This document shows, piece after piece, positions 1 to 9,046 of a DNA stretch of 64,000 nt. The DNA lies in contig CACFLO010000002.1 in assembly GCA_902567135.1 (NCBI GenBank), positions 19,293-83,292 on the forward strand, in the 5' to 3' direction. The DNA comes from an uncultured Alphaproteobacteria bacterium. Its GTDB lineage: Bacteria > Pseudomonadota > Alphaproteobacteria > HIMB59 > GCA-002718135. The notes below the pieces were generated by a model. That model was given only the letters and a program-made list of their open reading frames with translations. It did no database searches and had not been told where the DNA came from. Made by a program: the position numbers and the translations under genes. Position 1 is the stretch's first letter; every line of letters starts with the position of its first letter.

Positions 1-402
1 TTGTACAGATTGATTAATATCTTGAATTAAACTTCCACCACTAGCAACATTCATTAATTGCTCTCCACCACAAATACCTAAAATTGGTTTTGCAGTTCTA
101 AGAAATTTTTGAAAAATACCTATTTCAAAGTTAGTTCTTTTATCTTTAATATTTCTTGAGCCCCCATTATTCTCTGAATAGAGTTTTGGATTAATATCAA
201 AATTACCTCCTGTAATAACCAAACCATCTAATACTTTCAGTAAGGTATTATTTAGAGAATTTTCGTGCAATATTGGAAAAGGTATTGCGCCAAATTTATA
301 TAAACAAGTCAGATAATTTTCTCTTATTGCATACCAAGGAAACTTTGAGTATCCACCGCTATTTTCGAAATCAAATGTAATTCCTATAATTGGATTTTTC
401 AT
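1..402 (-). CDS. Gamma-glutamyl-GABA hydrolase-like class I glutamine amidotransferase (peptidase C26), 3' end cut by window
   Basis: Reading the minus strand from an ATG at 402 gives 134 open codons running off the left edge, starting MKNPIIGITFDFENSGG. The N-terminal beta strand IIGIT, the segment LDGLVITGGNFDINP and the nucleophile elbow GICGGEQLMN are the hallmarks of the PuuD / peptidase C26 branch of class I amidotransferases, with the catalytic cysteine in GICGGEQ. The His/Glu part of the triad lies beyond the window. The family hydrolyses gamma-glutamyl amides such as gamma-glutamyl-GABA in the cytosol, but the substrate here cannot be told. It is divergent from tadA with a gap of 36 bases. 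Confidence 0.85.
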   Translation of the reverse strand, partial: MKNPIIGITFDFENSGGYSKFPWYAIRENYLTCLYKFGAIPFPILHENSLNNTLLKVLDGLVITGGNFDINPKLYSENNGGSRNIKDKRTNFEIGIFQKFLRTAKPILGICGGEQLMNVASGGSLIQDINQSVQ

Positions 403-438
403 ATGATGATAATATAATTTTATTTAAATTTTTACTAT

Positions 439-891
439 ATGAACATTGATTATTTTATGAAAGAAGCAATTAATCAAGCTAAGAATGCTTTTGATAATCA
501 AGAAGTGCCAGTAGGAGGGGTATTAGTTGATATTAATACAAACGAGGTTATTGCAAAAAGTTATAATAGAGTAAATAAAGAACAAAATGCTATTTATCAT
601 TGTGAAATAGATTTGATAATAAATTCATGTAAAAAACTATCCCGTAAGTATTTAAATAATACAGCAATGTTTGTAACATTAGAGCCATGCCTTATGTGTG
701 CTTCAGCGATAAGCGAAGTACATATTGATAAATTATATTTTGGAGCTTATGATGAAAAAAATGGAGCTATAGAAAAATATAAAATTTCGTTGAAAAAAAA
801 ACATACTTTTAAAACTGAAATTTATGGAGGTATAATGGAGAAAGATTGCAAGAGTTTGCTAGAAAAATTTTTTATTAAATTGAGAAAATGA
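439..891 (+). CDS. tadA: tRNA-specific adenosine deaminase (TadA-like)
   Basis: A 150-residue protein of the cytidine/deoxycytidylate deaminase fold, the usual length for TadA, which converts A34 to inosine in the anticodon of tRNA-Arg(ACG). The N-terminal EVPVGGVLV segment and the zinc site PCLMC (Cys84, Cys87) are clear. The usual HAE motif reads His54-Cys55-Glu56, keeping the zinc ligand and the proton-shuttling Glu but replacing Ala by Cys. The stop overlaps the xseA start by four bases (ATGA), so the two are probably cotranscribed. Guanine/cytosine deaminase activity is a less likely alternative. Confidence 0.85.
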   Translation: MNIDYFMKEAINQAKNAFDNQEVPVGGVLVDINTNEVIAKSYNRVNKEQNAIYHCEIDLIINSCKKLSRKYLNNTAMFVTLEPCLMCASAISEVHIDKLYFGAYDEKNGAIEKYKISLKKKHTFKTEIYGGIMEKDCKSLLEKFFIKLRK

Positions 892-2219
892 GTCTTAAAT
901 TAAATATTCCAGAATATGGAGTTACTCAATTTAATAGAGAACTAAAAGATTTAATTGAAGATCACTTTAATTATGTTCGTATTAAAGGTGAAATATCAGA
1001 AATACGTGTTGCTACTAAAGGTCAACTTTATATAACACTTAAAGATGATACATCTATTTTAAGTGCTGTTGTTTGGGAACAAAAAAAAAGATCACTTACA
1101 TTTGAACCTGAGATGGGAATGGAAGTCACTTTAACTGGGAGAATTACAACTTGGTCAAAATTTAAAACTACTTATCAAATTGATGTTGATAAAATTGAAA
1201 TCGCAGGAGAAGGTGCTTTATTAAAAATAATTGAAGAAAGAAAAAAAAGACTTAGCGAAAAGGGATATTTTGATGATGAAAATAAAAAGCAAATTCCATA
1301 TCTTCCATCAAGAATTGGTGTGATAACCTCTCCAAATGGTTCTGTAATTCATGACATTATAAATAGAATTTCAGATCGTTTTAAAACCCCTATTGATTTA
1401 TGGCCAGTTGCTGTACAGGGCACAGAAGCGGCAAAAAATATCATTGATGCAATTAATGGCTTTAATAAAGTCAAAGAAAATAAACCAGATGTAATTATTA
1501 TAGCAAGAGGAGGTGGCAGTACGGAAGATCTAATGGCTTTTAATGATGAAAAGCTTGCAGAAGTAGTTAGCAAATCACATATTCCAATTATTTCTGCAAT
1601 TGGTCATGAAACAGACACAACCATTATAGATTTTGTATCTGATTTAAGAGCTTCAACACCAACAGCTGCTGCTGAATTAGTTGTTCCTGTTAGATCTGAA
1701 CTTATTAATAATATTAAAGTTTTAAAACAGAGATTAAATTATGGTATTGAAAATCTTTTAAAACAAAATTCAACTAATATATATAAATTATCTTCTTATA
1801 TTAAAACTCCAGAGCAAATAATTGAGTCATTTAAAGATCGCTTAAGTTTTATTAATACTGGCTTAAGTAGAATAATAAAAAATAATATCGCAATAACATC
1901 TAAGGATTTTTATGCTCTGTCTAATAATCTCAAAATTTCTAGTAACATAATTAAGTTTAACAAATCCAATCTTAAAAATCTCTCATATAAGTTTCACTCC
2001 TCGATAAAAAGAGAATTAAAGAATAATAAGGAAAAATATATATCTTATCTTAAGTTGATCGAAACTAATTCTATTAATTCAAACTTAAAAAAAGGTTATT
2101 CTATTATATCAAAAGGAAAAAAAAATATAAACGACTCAAAGTTAATTAGAGAAAATGACATTCTTAATGCAAGATTAATTGATAAAACAATAAAAATTAC
2201 AGTAAAAAAAATTAATTAA
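888..2219 (+). CDS. xseA: Exodeoxyribonuclease VII large subunit
   Basis: 443 residues, the family's usual length. It has an N-terminal OB-fold (about residues 10-105, with VRIKGEISE and GQLYITLKDD), then the catalytic exonuclease VII core with GVITSPNGSVIHDI, IIIARGGGSTEDLMAFND and ISAIGHETDTTIIDFVSDLRASTPTAAAE. A long coiled-coil-forming C-terminal region follows. With the XseB small subunit it degrades single-stranded DNA to oligonucleotides; no xseB is visible in this window. It overlaps tadA by four bases at its start, and at its 3' end it overlaps the convergent lpxL gene by eight bases. Confidence 0.95.
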   Translation: MSLKLNIPEYGVTQFNRELKDLIEDHFNYVRIKGEISEIRVATKGQLYITLKDDTSILSAVVWEQKKRSLTFEPEMGMEVTLTGRITTWSKFKTTYQIDVDKIEIAGEGALLKIIEERKKRLSEKGYFDDENKKQIPYLPSRIGVITSPNGSVIHDIINRISDRFKTPIDLWPVAVQGTEAAKNIIDAINGFNKVKENKPDVIIIARGGGSTEDLMAFNDEKLAEVVSKSHIPIISAIGHETDTTIIDFVSDLRASTPTAAAELVVPVRSELINNIKVLKQRLNYGIENLLKQNSTNIYKLSSYIKTPEQIIESFKDRLSFINTGLSRIIKNNIAITSKDFYALSNNLKISSNIIKFNKSNLKNLSYKFHSSIKRELKNNKEKYISYLKLIETNSINSNLKKGYSIISKGKKNINDSKLIRENDILNARLIDKTIKITVKKIN

Positions 2220-3087
2220 ATCTTTTGTGTTGCCAAAACCAATTTTCTGGACTCTCTCTAATCCATCTTTCTACAATAGCATTAATTTCTAACATTTTTT
2301 TATCATCACTTATGTTGTCATTGCTATGACCAAGAGGTTCTTCAAATGTTATCTGTAATGTATTATCCGGAAGTCGTATATTTCTCATAGGAATAATTTT
2401 TAAATTATATTTTCTTGCTATTTTTAAAAAACCTGTTTGAGTTTTAACTTTTCTTCCAAAAAAATTTATCAGAGTACCTGCTGAATCTTTTTGATCTACA
2501 AGTAAAAATATATTTTTATTATTAATAACTCCTTCAAGTATTTCTTTAGCACTTAATTTTCCTTTTGGCGTATAAAAACTATTTTTTGTTTTAAGAGAAT
2601 CTGTTCTTTTTTTAAAAATATATCTATCAAAAAAAACATTATTTATGTGCCTATATATGGCTCCAATATTGAAACCACTTTTATCTAATATTGGAACACA
2701 AATTTCCCAGTTACCGGAATGAATACTAAAAAAAATTACTGGTGAGTTTTCTTTTTTAATTTTTTTTAGTTTTTCTAAACCTAATATTTTGATTGCATTC
2801 TTATCATCTATAAGTTTTTTTAAATTATTTAACTCATACAGGTTTTTACCTAAGTTTTTCCAACTATTATTAATAATTTGCGTTATTTCTTTATCACTAA
2901 AGTCACTAAAAACAATTTTACAATTATCTTTAGCTATTTTATTATATTTTGATAGTCTGCCTAAAAGCATAAATGAATAACTAAAAATGTTTTTAGAAAA
3001 TTTTCTAGAGAAGAGGTTTAAAATAACGAAAACAATTTTATAAAGAAAAAACTCAATAAAATATCTAATGAACACTAAAAATCGCAT
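2212..3087 (-). CDS. lpxL: Lipid A biosynthesis late acyltransferase (LpxL/HtrB family)
   Basis: 291 residues with an N-terminal membrane anchor (about residues 5-25) and the LPLAT-family block FFSIHSGNWEICVPIL, whose His-x4-Glu is the catalytic pair. FLLVDQKDSAG and VNFFGRK-like segments (here INFFGRKVKTQTG) and a C-terminal WIRESPENWFWQHKRF, typical of LpxL/LpxM enzymes, follow. It adds a secondary acyl chain to Kdo2-lipid IVA at the inner membrane. It is the last gene of the minus-strand lipid A cluster and abuts lpxK by one base. Which secondary acyl chain it transfers cannot be read from sequence. Confidence 0.9.
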   Translation of the reverse strand: MRFLVFIRYFIEFFLYKIVFVILNLFSRKFSKNIFSYSFMLLGRLSKYNKIAKDNCKIVFSDFSDKEITQIINNSWKNLGKNLYELNNLKKLIDDKNAIKILGLEKLKKIKKENSPVIFFSIHSGNWEICVPILDKSGFNIGAIYRHINNVFFDRYIFKKRTDSLKTKNSFYTPKGKLSAKEILEGVINNKNIFLLVDQKDSAGTLINFFGRKVKTQTGFLKIARKYNLKIIPMRNIRLPDNTLQITFEEPLGHSNDNISDDKKMLEINAIVERWIRESPENWFWQHKRFN

Positions 3088-4076
3088 TAATTATTAATTT
3101 TATTTTCAATTAAATTAGTTAATATTTCTAACAAAAGTTTCTCATCATCAAATTGAATGAAACCGTCTATTGTTTTTACAAGAGCTCTAAAGGTTTTAGG
3201 AATTCTAACTATATCTTTTTTTGTTGTAATAAGTATTGATTTATTTTTATTTGCTATTTCTGCTAAATTAAGCAGATCATTTTCACTGTAGATATGATGG
3301 TCGGAATAACTTATCTGGTCAACAATATTTGCTTTTACTAATTTTAAGGAATTAAAAAATTTTTCTGGATAGGCAATTCCTGCAAAAGCAGTAACTTTTT
3401 GACCTTTTAACATTAAATCATCTTCCTTTATTTTAAAGCTTGCACCAATCATTGGGATATTTTTAGGAATTTTGTTTTTAAGAGATTCTGAAATGTCTCC
3501 TATAGTTATAACTAAGTTTGTTCTTGATAAACCTCTACTAATACTCTCTCTTAATGGACCTGAGGGTATAACTCTTTTGTTTCCAAACCCTTGTTCTCCA
3601 TTAACAACTACAATTGAAAAATCTTTTTGAAGAGTTGGGTTTTGAAAACCATCGTCCATAACAATACAATTAGCACCTTGTTCTCTAGCTAATTCAAATG
3701 ATTTATTTCTATCTAAACCAATCCATGTTGGTGCTATTTCAGATAATAATAAAGGCTCATCCCCAACACTCTTTGGAGAGTGCCAATCATTTACTAATGT
3801 GTTATTTTTTTCTAATCCACCGTAACCTTTTGATACAAAATGCGGATTATACCCAGCTTTTTTAAGCATACTTCCAATTTTTAAAGCAACTGGAGTTTTC
3901 CCCGCTCCACCAATAACAATATTGCCAACACAAATTATAGGTAATTTAGCTTCCCTTTCTTTACTTATGAGGTTTCGTATTTTTGTGCCAAGTCGGAAAA
4001 TTAAAGAAAGTGGATATAATGCATTTGATAAAAAACTATCTGTTTTATAATACCAGAATTTTGGTGCTTTAAGCAT
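3087..4076 (-). CDS. lpxK: Tetraacyldisaccharide 4'-kinase
   Basis: 329 residues. The N-terminus is membrane-associated, followed by the LpxK-type P-loop GNIVIGGAGKT at residues 51-61, then VSKGYGG, VGDEPLLLSE and CIVMDDGFQNPTLQKD, all typical of the family. LpxK phosphorylates the 4' position of the tetraacyldisaccharide to make lipid IVA. It overlaps the upstream waaA by eight bases and abuts lpxL, so msbA, the DUF374 gene, waaA, lpxK and lpxL form one apparent transcription unit. Confidence 0.95.
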   Translation of the reverse strand: MLKAPKFWYYKTDSFLSNALYPLSLIFRLGTKIRNLISKEREAKLPIICVGNIVIGGAGKTPVALKIGSMLKKAGYNPHFVSKGYGGLEKNNTLVNDWHSPKSVGDEPLLLSEIAPTWIGLDRNKSFELAREQGANCIVMDDGFQNPTLQKDFSIVVVNGEQGFGNKRVIPSGPLRESISRGLSRTNLVITIGDISESLKNKIPKNIPMIGASFKIKEDDLMLKGQKVTAFAGIAYPEKFFNSLKLVKANIVDQISYSDHHIYSENDLLNLAEIANKNKSILITTKKDIVRIPKTFRALVKTIDGFIQFDDEKLLLEILTNLIENKINN

Positions 4077-5301
4077 TATACCTCAGTTTATAATTTAATA
4101 ATTTTATCAATTTGTCTTCTTTAAAGAAAACAGTATTTGAAAAAGTAAGGGCATTTTTTTTGTATTTTTCTAGAAGGTTCTTATTTTTAATTAGATTAAT
4201 TATTTTTATTTCCAATTCTTTTGCTTCATTAATCATTAAACAAGAATTTTGATCCATCATTTCTTCATATAAATTCTGCCAATTAAACACATAGGGACCA
4301 GAAATAATTGCGCAATTTGCTAAAGCAGCTTCGATTGGATTATGACCACCTTTTTTTATAAGAGATCCCCCTAAAAAAACTATATCACTTTTATTGAAAA
4401 ATTCTTCCATTTTTCCAAAACTATCAATTATCAAGTATCTACAATTATGATTTATTAATTGACTATGATATTCAACATCTAATTTTTTATTCTTTAGTAA
4501 ATTATAAATTGTTTTTGATCTATTTGGATGTCGGGGTGCTATTATAAAATTAATAAATGGAAATTTTTCGCTTATATTTTGCATGTACGGAATTATTAAA
4601 TTTTCCTCATTTTGGTGAGTGCTTGCAATCATAATATTTGTTTTTTCTGAAATTTTATATTTGGATACTGAGGTATTTCTTTTAGTTAGTTTTAAATTAC
4701 CTAAATAATTTACATTTACATCTGTAAGTTTTGCTATTCTCTCCAAATCATTTTTGCTTTGTGCATAGATTGTAAAAAAACTCTTAGTTATAAATTTATA
4801 ATAAGAAGAAAATTTTTTCCACCTTTCAAAAGATTGAGGGGATATTCTAGCATTTAAGAAAATTGCAGAAATTTTCTTTTCACGCAATCTAACTATTGTG
4901 TTAGGCCAAATATCTGATTCAATCCAAATTACTAACTTTGGTTTCCAAACTTCTAAAAATTTATCAATCCATGGCATAACATCATAAGGAGCATATTGAT
5001 GAATAATCTTTTCTCCATAATTTTTTATGGCAAAATCTGAAGCTGTTTTAGTTGTTGTTGTAATTAATAAATTATATTTCTTATAGAAATGATTTATTAA
5101 TAAATCACATGATTTAAACTCACCAACGCTTGAGGCATGAATCCAAACAACCTCTTTTTCAACATTTTTTTTTAAATTTGTAAATCCAAATCTTTCTTTG
5201 TATCTATTACTATCTTCTTTTTTTTTAATTAATCTTATGAATGTATTTAGATAAATAAACGGAATTAAACAATAAGATATAAATTTATATATTTTATGCA
5301 T
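4069..5301 (-). CDS. waaA: 3-deoxy-D-manno-octulosonic acid transferase
   Basis: 410 residues, family length. It begins with one membrane anchor, followed by the GT30 N-terminal domain with VWIHASSVGEFKS (catalytic Glu), LVIWIESDIWPN and FLNARISPQSF. The C-terminal Rossmann domain has IAPRHPNR, VFLGGSLIKKGGHNPIEAA and the GPYVFNW segment. The enzyme transfers Kdo from CMP-Kdo to lipid IVA at the inner membrane. It overlaps both neighbours by eight bases within the lipid A cluster. One or two Kdo transfers cannot be distinguished from sequence. Confidence 0.95.
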   Translation of the reverse strand: MHKIYKFISYCLIPFIYLNTFIRLIKKKEDSNRYKERFGFTNLKKNVEKEVVWIHASSVGEFKSCDLLINHFYKKYNLLITTTTKTASDFAIKNYGEKIIHQYAPYDVMPWIDKFLEVWKPKLVIWIESDIWPNTIVRLREKKISAIFLNARISPQSFERWKKFSSYYKFITKSFFTIYAQSKNDLERIAKLTDVNVNYLGNLKLTKRNTSVSKYKISEKTNIMIASTHQNEENLIIPYMQNISEKFPFINFIIAPRHPNRSKTIYNLLKNKKLDVEYHSQLINHNCRYLIIDSFGKMEEFFNKSDIVFLGGSLIKKGGHNPIEAALANCAIISGPYVFNWQNLYEEMMDQNSCLMINEAKELEIKIINLIKNKNLLEKYKKNALTFSNTVFFKEDKLIKLLNYKLRYNA

Positions 5302-5965
5302 TTATTTCTTTTTTTGCCTGATCCACACAAATATTTATTTCACTCTCTAACTTATTTTTAAATGCCTCAATTTCATTTTCACTACAATTTTTAGGTATAG
5401 TTATTGAATTTCCCCATACAAAAGCACACCTAGCAAAAGGTTTAGTGATTAAGAAAGAATCCCAAGATTTAAGTCTTTTAAATTTAGATGAGGCAAACCC
5501 AATGGGTATAATAGGAACTTGTGTTGTTTTTGATATTTTAATTATTCCCTCTGATACTTTTTGATTTGGTCCTCTTGGACCATCAGGCGTTATCCCTATG
5601 TAGCATGAGTTTTTTAATAATTTAAAAATTGGCTTAATAGTAATAGATTTTTCATTAGATGATGTTGGAATATTATTTAAATTAAAATATTTTCCTATAA
5701 GTGCTCCAAATCTCCCATCACTATGACCTGAAGCTAGAACATTTATTTTAGAATTTGATTTCCAACAATAACTAATCAACATTAATTGATTGTGCCAAAA
5801 AGCTAGTATGAAAGGTTTATTATTTTTCCAATAAAATTCTGGCGATTCAATATTTTTTTCTAAAATAACAGATGTTGCTTTGACTAGTTTTATATACATA
5901 GCACTTAAAAAAGCTAAAAAATGTTGAACAAAAAAATTTTTAATAATTTTTTTTTTAATTGTCAT
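5294..5965 (-). CDS. DUF374 lysophospholipid acyltransferase family protein
   Basis: 223 residues with an N-terminal hydrophobic helix, the acyltransferase-like segment PFILAFWHNQLMLISY and the DUF374 signature GITPDGPRGPNQKVSEGII. This family (LPLAT superfamily) is regularly found next to waaA and lpxK in alphaproteobacteria and is thought to act on lipid A or another envelope lipid; the reaction is not established. It overlaps msbA by eleven bases and waaA by eight, which ties it to lipid A assembly. Confidence 0.85.
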   Translation of the reverse strand: MTIKKKIIKNFFVQHFLAFLSAMYIKLVKATSVILEKNIESPEFYWKNNKPFILAFWHNQLMLISYCWKSNSKINVLASGHSDGRFGALIGKYFNLNNIPTSSNEKSITIKPIFKLLKNSCYIGITPDGPRGPNQKVSEGIIKISKTTQVPIIPIGFASSKFKRLKSWDSFLITKPFARCAFVWGNSITIPKNCSENEIEAFKNKLESEINICVDQAKKEINA

Positions 5966-7706
5966 TATAGTCTTCCTGCAATTGTAATTTTTTGTAAACT
6001 GCAGAATTTTTAATTAAATATTCATGGTCACCATTACTTTCTATTATACCTTTTTCTAATGTAAAAATCACGTCAGCATTTTGTATAGTACTTAGTCTAT
6101 GGGCAATAATAATGGTTGTTTTATCTTTCATTAATTCATCGAGAGCTGATTGTATTTCCTTTTCAGTAAGATTATCTAATGAAGACGTTGCTTCATCCAT
6201 AATAAGTATAGGGGCATCTTTGATTAGAGCTCTTGCAATTGCTATTCTTTGTCTTTGTCCTCCTGATAGTTTAATACCACTTTCTCCAACAATTGTATTT
6301 AGCTTATCAGGTAACTGATTTGCAAATTTACTTACACCTGAAATATCTGCAATTGCTTGAATTTCATCATCATTAGATGACATATTTCCATATCTGATAT
6401 TATCTAATATACTCTCATTAAATAAAAGAGTTTCTTGAGTAATTAAGGAAATGTTTTCTCTTAAGTCAAATAACGACAATGATTTAATATCTTTTTGATC
6501 AATTTTAATTGTTCCCTTATAATGATCATAAAATCTCAATAATAAATTAATTAAAGTCGATTTTCCACTCCCTGACATTCCTACAAAAGCAGTTTTTTTC
6601 CCTGAATCTATTGTTAAATTTATATTATTAAGAATTTTTTGCTCACTATAAGAAAAATTAACATCTTTAAATTCTATATTTCCATTTAATTTAATATTGC
6701 TACTAACTTCATGTTTTTCTGATTTTTCTAACGGCGTATCCAGTAATAAAAATATTCTTTCAGCACCTGCTAGACCTTCCTGAACACTTATATTTAAATT
6801 ACCAAGAGCTTTTACAGGCTGGTATGCCAAAAGAAGACTTACAAGAAAACTCATGAATTGGCCTGTTGTCATGCTTTCATTCAAAACAAAAACTCCACCA
6901 GCATAGATAGAAACAGCAACAGCTAAACTCCCTATAAATTCCATTAGAGGACTTAATCTATTGCTCACAAAGGCTGATCGTATAAAAAATTTCTTTATGA
7001 AATTAATAGTTTCAAATGCTCTTTTCTTTTCATATTCTTCTCTGTTGTATGCCTTAACTTGACGAATTCCTTTAATACTCTCAGCTAAAACATTGGAAAA
7101 TTTTGCAATTTCATTTTGAATTTCATATGTAATTTTTCTAATACTTTTACCAATTTTTTTTATTGGCCAAATTGCTAAGGGGAATGCAAAAAACGCAAAA
7201 AGTGTTAATGACCAACTTTGATAAAACATATTTGCTAGCAAAAAGATAATAACTAAAATATCTTTGATTACAGCTGTTACAGATTTTACTATTGCCAATC
7301 TTAAATAGTAGGTATCATTAATAAGTCTTGAAATTAAATTGCCTGACTTAGATTCATTAAAATAGTTTAAATTTAGATACATTAATTTTTCAAACATATG
7401 CGTTTGAAGTTTAGCAATTACAGAATGAGCAACCTTACTCATTTGGAAAGAATGAGTATAAGTTGCAATGCCTTTGCAAAGAGTAACAATTATAATAGCA
7501 AGAGGAATTAGAAACAGCATTTCTTTATTTCCTTTTATCAAAACTTCATCTAAAGCAGGTCTTACAAGCCAAGCATGCAAACCTGTTGCTGCAGCTGATA
7601 TAATCATCATTAATAATGCTAAAAAAATTATATATTTATGGCTAATTAAATAATCAAAAATCAAGCGATTAATTACAGATCTTTTATTTTTATACACTGA
7701 AGGCAT
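5955..7706 (-). CDS. msbA: Lipid A export ABC transporter, permease plus ATPase (MsbA family)
   Basis: 583 residues in the half-transporter layout. A six-helix transmembrane domain (about residues 1-315) is followed by a nucleotide-binding domain with Walker A GMSGSGKST, the ABC signature LSGGQRQRIAIARAL, Walker B ILIMDEATSSLD and the switch histidine in IIIAHRLSTIQ. MsbA flips core-lipid A across the inner membrane. Its position as first gene of the lipid A cluster supports this assignment over a generic multidrug exporter. The homodimer would be the working unit. Confidence 0.88.
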   Translation of the reverse strand: MPSVYKNKRSVINRLIFDYLISHKYIIFLALLMMIISAAATGLHAWLVRPALDEVLIKGNKEMLFLIPLAIIIVTLCKGIATYTHSFQMSKVAHSVIAKLQTHMFEKLMYLNLNYFNESKSGNLISRLINDTYYLRLAIVKSVTAVIKDILVIIFLLANMFYQSWSLTLFAFFAFPLAIWPIKKIGKSIRKITYEIQNEIAKFSNVLAESIKGIRQVKAYNREEYEKKRAFETINFIKKFFIRSAFVSNRLSPLMEFIGSLAVAVSIYAGGVFVLNESMTTGQFMSFLVSLLLAYQPVKALGNLNISVQEGLAGAERIFLLLDTPLEKSEKHEVSSNIKLNGNIEFKDVNFSYSEQKILNNINLTIDSGKKTAFVGMSGSGKSTLINLLLRFYDHYKGTIKIDQKDIKSLSLFDLRENISLITQETLLFNESILDNIRYGNMSSNDDEIQAIADISGVSKFANQLPDKLNTIVGESGIKLSGGQRQRIAIARALIKDAPILIMDEATSSLDNLTEKEIQSALDELMKDKTTIIIAHRLSTIQNADVIFTLEKGIIESNGDHEYLIKNSAVYKKLQLQEDYNDN

Positions 7707-8569
7707 TTAAATAAATAATAAATATAAAAAAATAACACCACCCAATAAATTATTTTGTCGAAAATAATAATTTGAACTTTCAGTAGAGTGTGGTTGCCAT
7801 TTATTTATAATTATGTTTATACCAATAAGTATTACAATTATCACGCCTAAACTAGCTAGATTTTCTGATGATTTCCAAGATAAATAACTGATTATGCTTA
7901 ACATACAAAAATAGCTAAATCTTACAAATAACTTGCCCTTTTCTCCAAATAGTACAGCCGTAGATTTTACATTATTGCTAATATCATCGTTTCTGTCTTG
8001 ATAGGCATAAATCGTATCATAGCTTAATGTCCAAAAATGCATGCTAAATAAAGTAAGAAATAATCTAATTTTATTCCTCCATATAATTCAAAAGAGGCAA
8101 TTAATACTCCCCAACTAAAAATTATACCAAGAACAAGTTGAGGCCAATATGTTATTCTTTTCATTAATGGGTAAAGAACAATAATAGGTACACTTAATAA
8201 ACCAATAATTATAGTTAATACTGAAAACTGAATTAAAATTGCAAAACTAAGAAGAAGAAGAACAAAAAGAAAAATTAATGCATTTAAAATATTAATTTTT
8301 TTTGAGGCTAGAGGTCTCTTATAAGTACGTGTTATTTTACTGTCAATTTTAATATCAATTAGGTCATTTACAATGCAACCAGCACTTCTCATTAAAAATG
8401 ATCCTAAAAAAAATAAAATGTATAAATAAAATAAATCATTATAAGATTTGTTTGAATAAGCTAAACCAAACCAACAGGGCCACATCAATAGCAAAAAACC
8501 TATTGGTTTATTGAATCTAATCAAATCAAGAAAATAAAAAATATTTTTTGGAATAAATTTATCCAACAT
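7707..8569 (-). pseudogene. ubiA: 4-hydroxybenzoate polyprenyltransferase, split by a one-base frameshift
   Basis: Two minus-strand frames together encode one UbiA of about 288 residues. The first (8569 down to 8024) carries helices and the first aspartate-rich motif NDLIDIKIDSKITRTYKRPLAS. The second (8042 down to 7707) continues with WTLSYDTIYAYQDRNDD, the second motif. The break lies in the run coding ...ACIF/FWTL..., where the coding strand reads ATTTTTGG; one more T would restore a single frame. UbiA prenylates 4-hydroxybenzoate in ubiquinone synthesis and is expected to be essential in an aerobe. A homopolymer sequencing or assembly error is therefore the likeliest cause, with true loss or -1 slippage at the T run as alternatives. 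Confidence 0.85.
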
Positions 8570-8723
8570 AGTTAAAGTTTTGGCTACTTTTTATTATAAA
8601 AAAAATCTGATATAACAAAAACTCAATATCTACTATAATTATTTAATCAAAAATTACATTTTTATCTAGATTAGGAGTTTTTATTGTTTTTACAAAGTTA
8701 GTTAATTAGCTTAGAATAATAAA

Positions 8724-8930
8724 ATGAATGAAGAAAATTTAAATTTGGAGATTAGAAAATTTTTAAAAAAAGTAGGCATTACCTCTCAAAAAGTTATCGA
8801 AAATTATATAATTAAATCTTTAGGAGAAGGTAATTTAAAAACAAGTGATGAAGTTGCAGTGGAAATGAAAATGACTATTAAGGACCATAATATTGAGCAT
8901 ACAATTTCAGATAAAATAAAAATTGAATAA
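8724..8930 (+). CDS. DUF6494 family small protein
   Basis: 68 residues. The pattern LEIRKFLKKVGITSQKVIENYI at the N-terminus and the C-terminal half with MTIKDHNIEHTISDKIKIE match the small DUF6494 family found in alphaproteobacteria. Its function is unknown. It is acidic/amphipathic with no signal peptide, so it is probably cytosolic. It is divergent from ubiA, with a 154-base AT-rich gap that must hold both promoters, though I could not pick a convincing pair of hexamers. A 31-codon membrane peptide follows four bases later. Confidence 0.75.
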   Translation: MNEENLNLEIRKFLKKVGITSQKVIENYIIKSLGEGNLKTSDEVAVEMKMTIKDHNIEHTISDKIKIE

Positions 8931-8933
8931 TTT

Positions 8934-9029
8934 ATGAAATTCCCTCTTAAAGAAATAATTGCTTTTTTAATATTAGCGATCGTCATATTTATAGGTTTTT
9001 CTGTTTTTTGGACAATACTTTCAATATAA
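8934..9029 (+). CDS. Putative 31-residue single-pass membrane peptide
   Basis: ATG at 8934 opens a 31-codon frame ending in TAA at 9027-9029. It encodes MKFPLKEIIAF followed by an uninterrupted hydrophobic helix and FWTILSI. It begins three bases after the DUF6494 stop, as expected for a translationally coupled gene. No family is recognised. Given the AT-rich background a chance ORF is possible, but a basic N-terminus, one clean helix and the coupling favour a real small membrane protein. Confidence 0.4.
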   Translation: MKFPLKEIIAFLILAIVIFIGFSVFWTILSI

Positions 9030-9046
9030 GTAAATAATTTTGTAAA

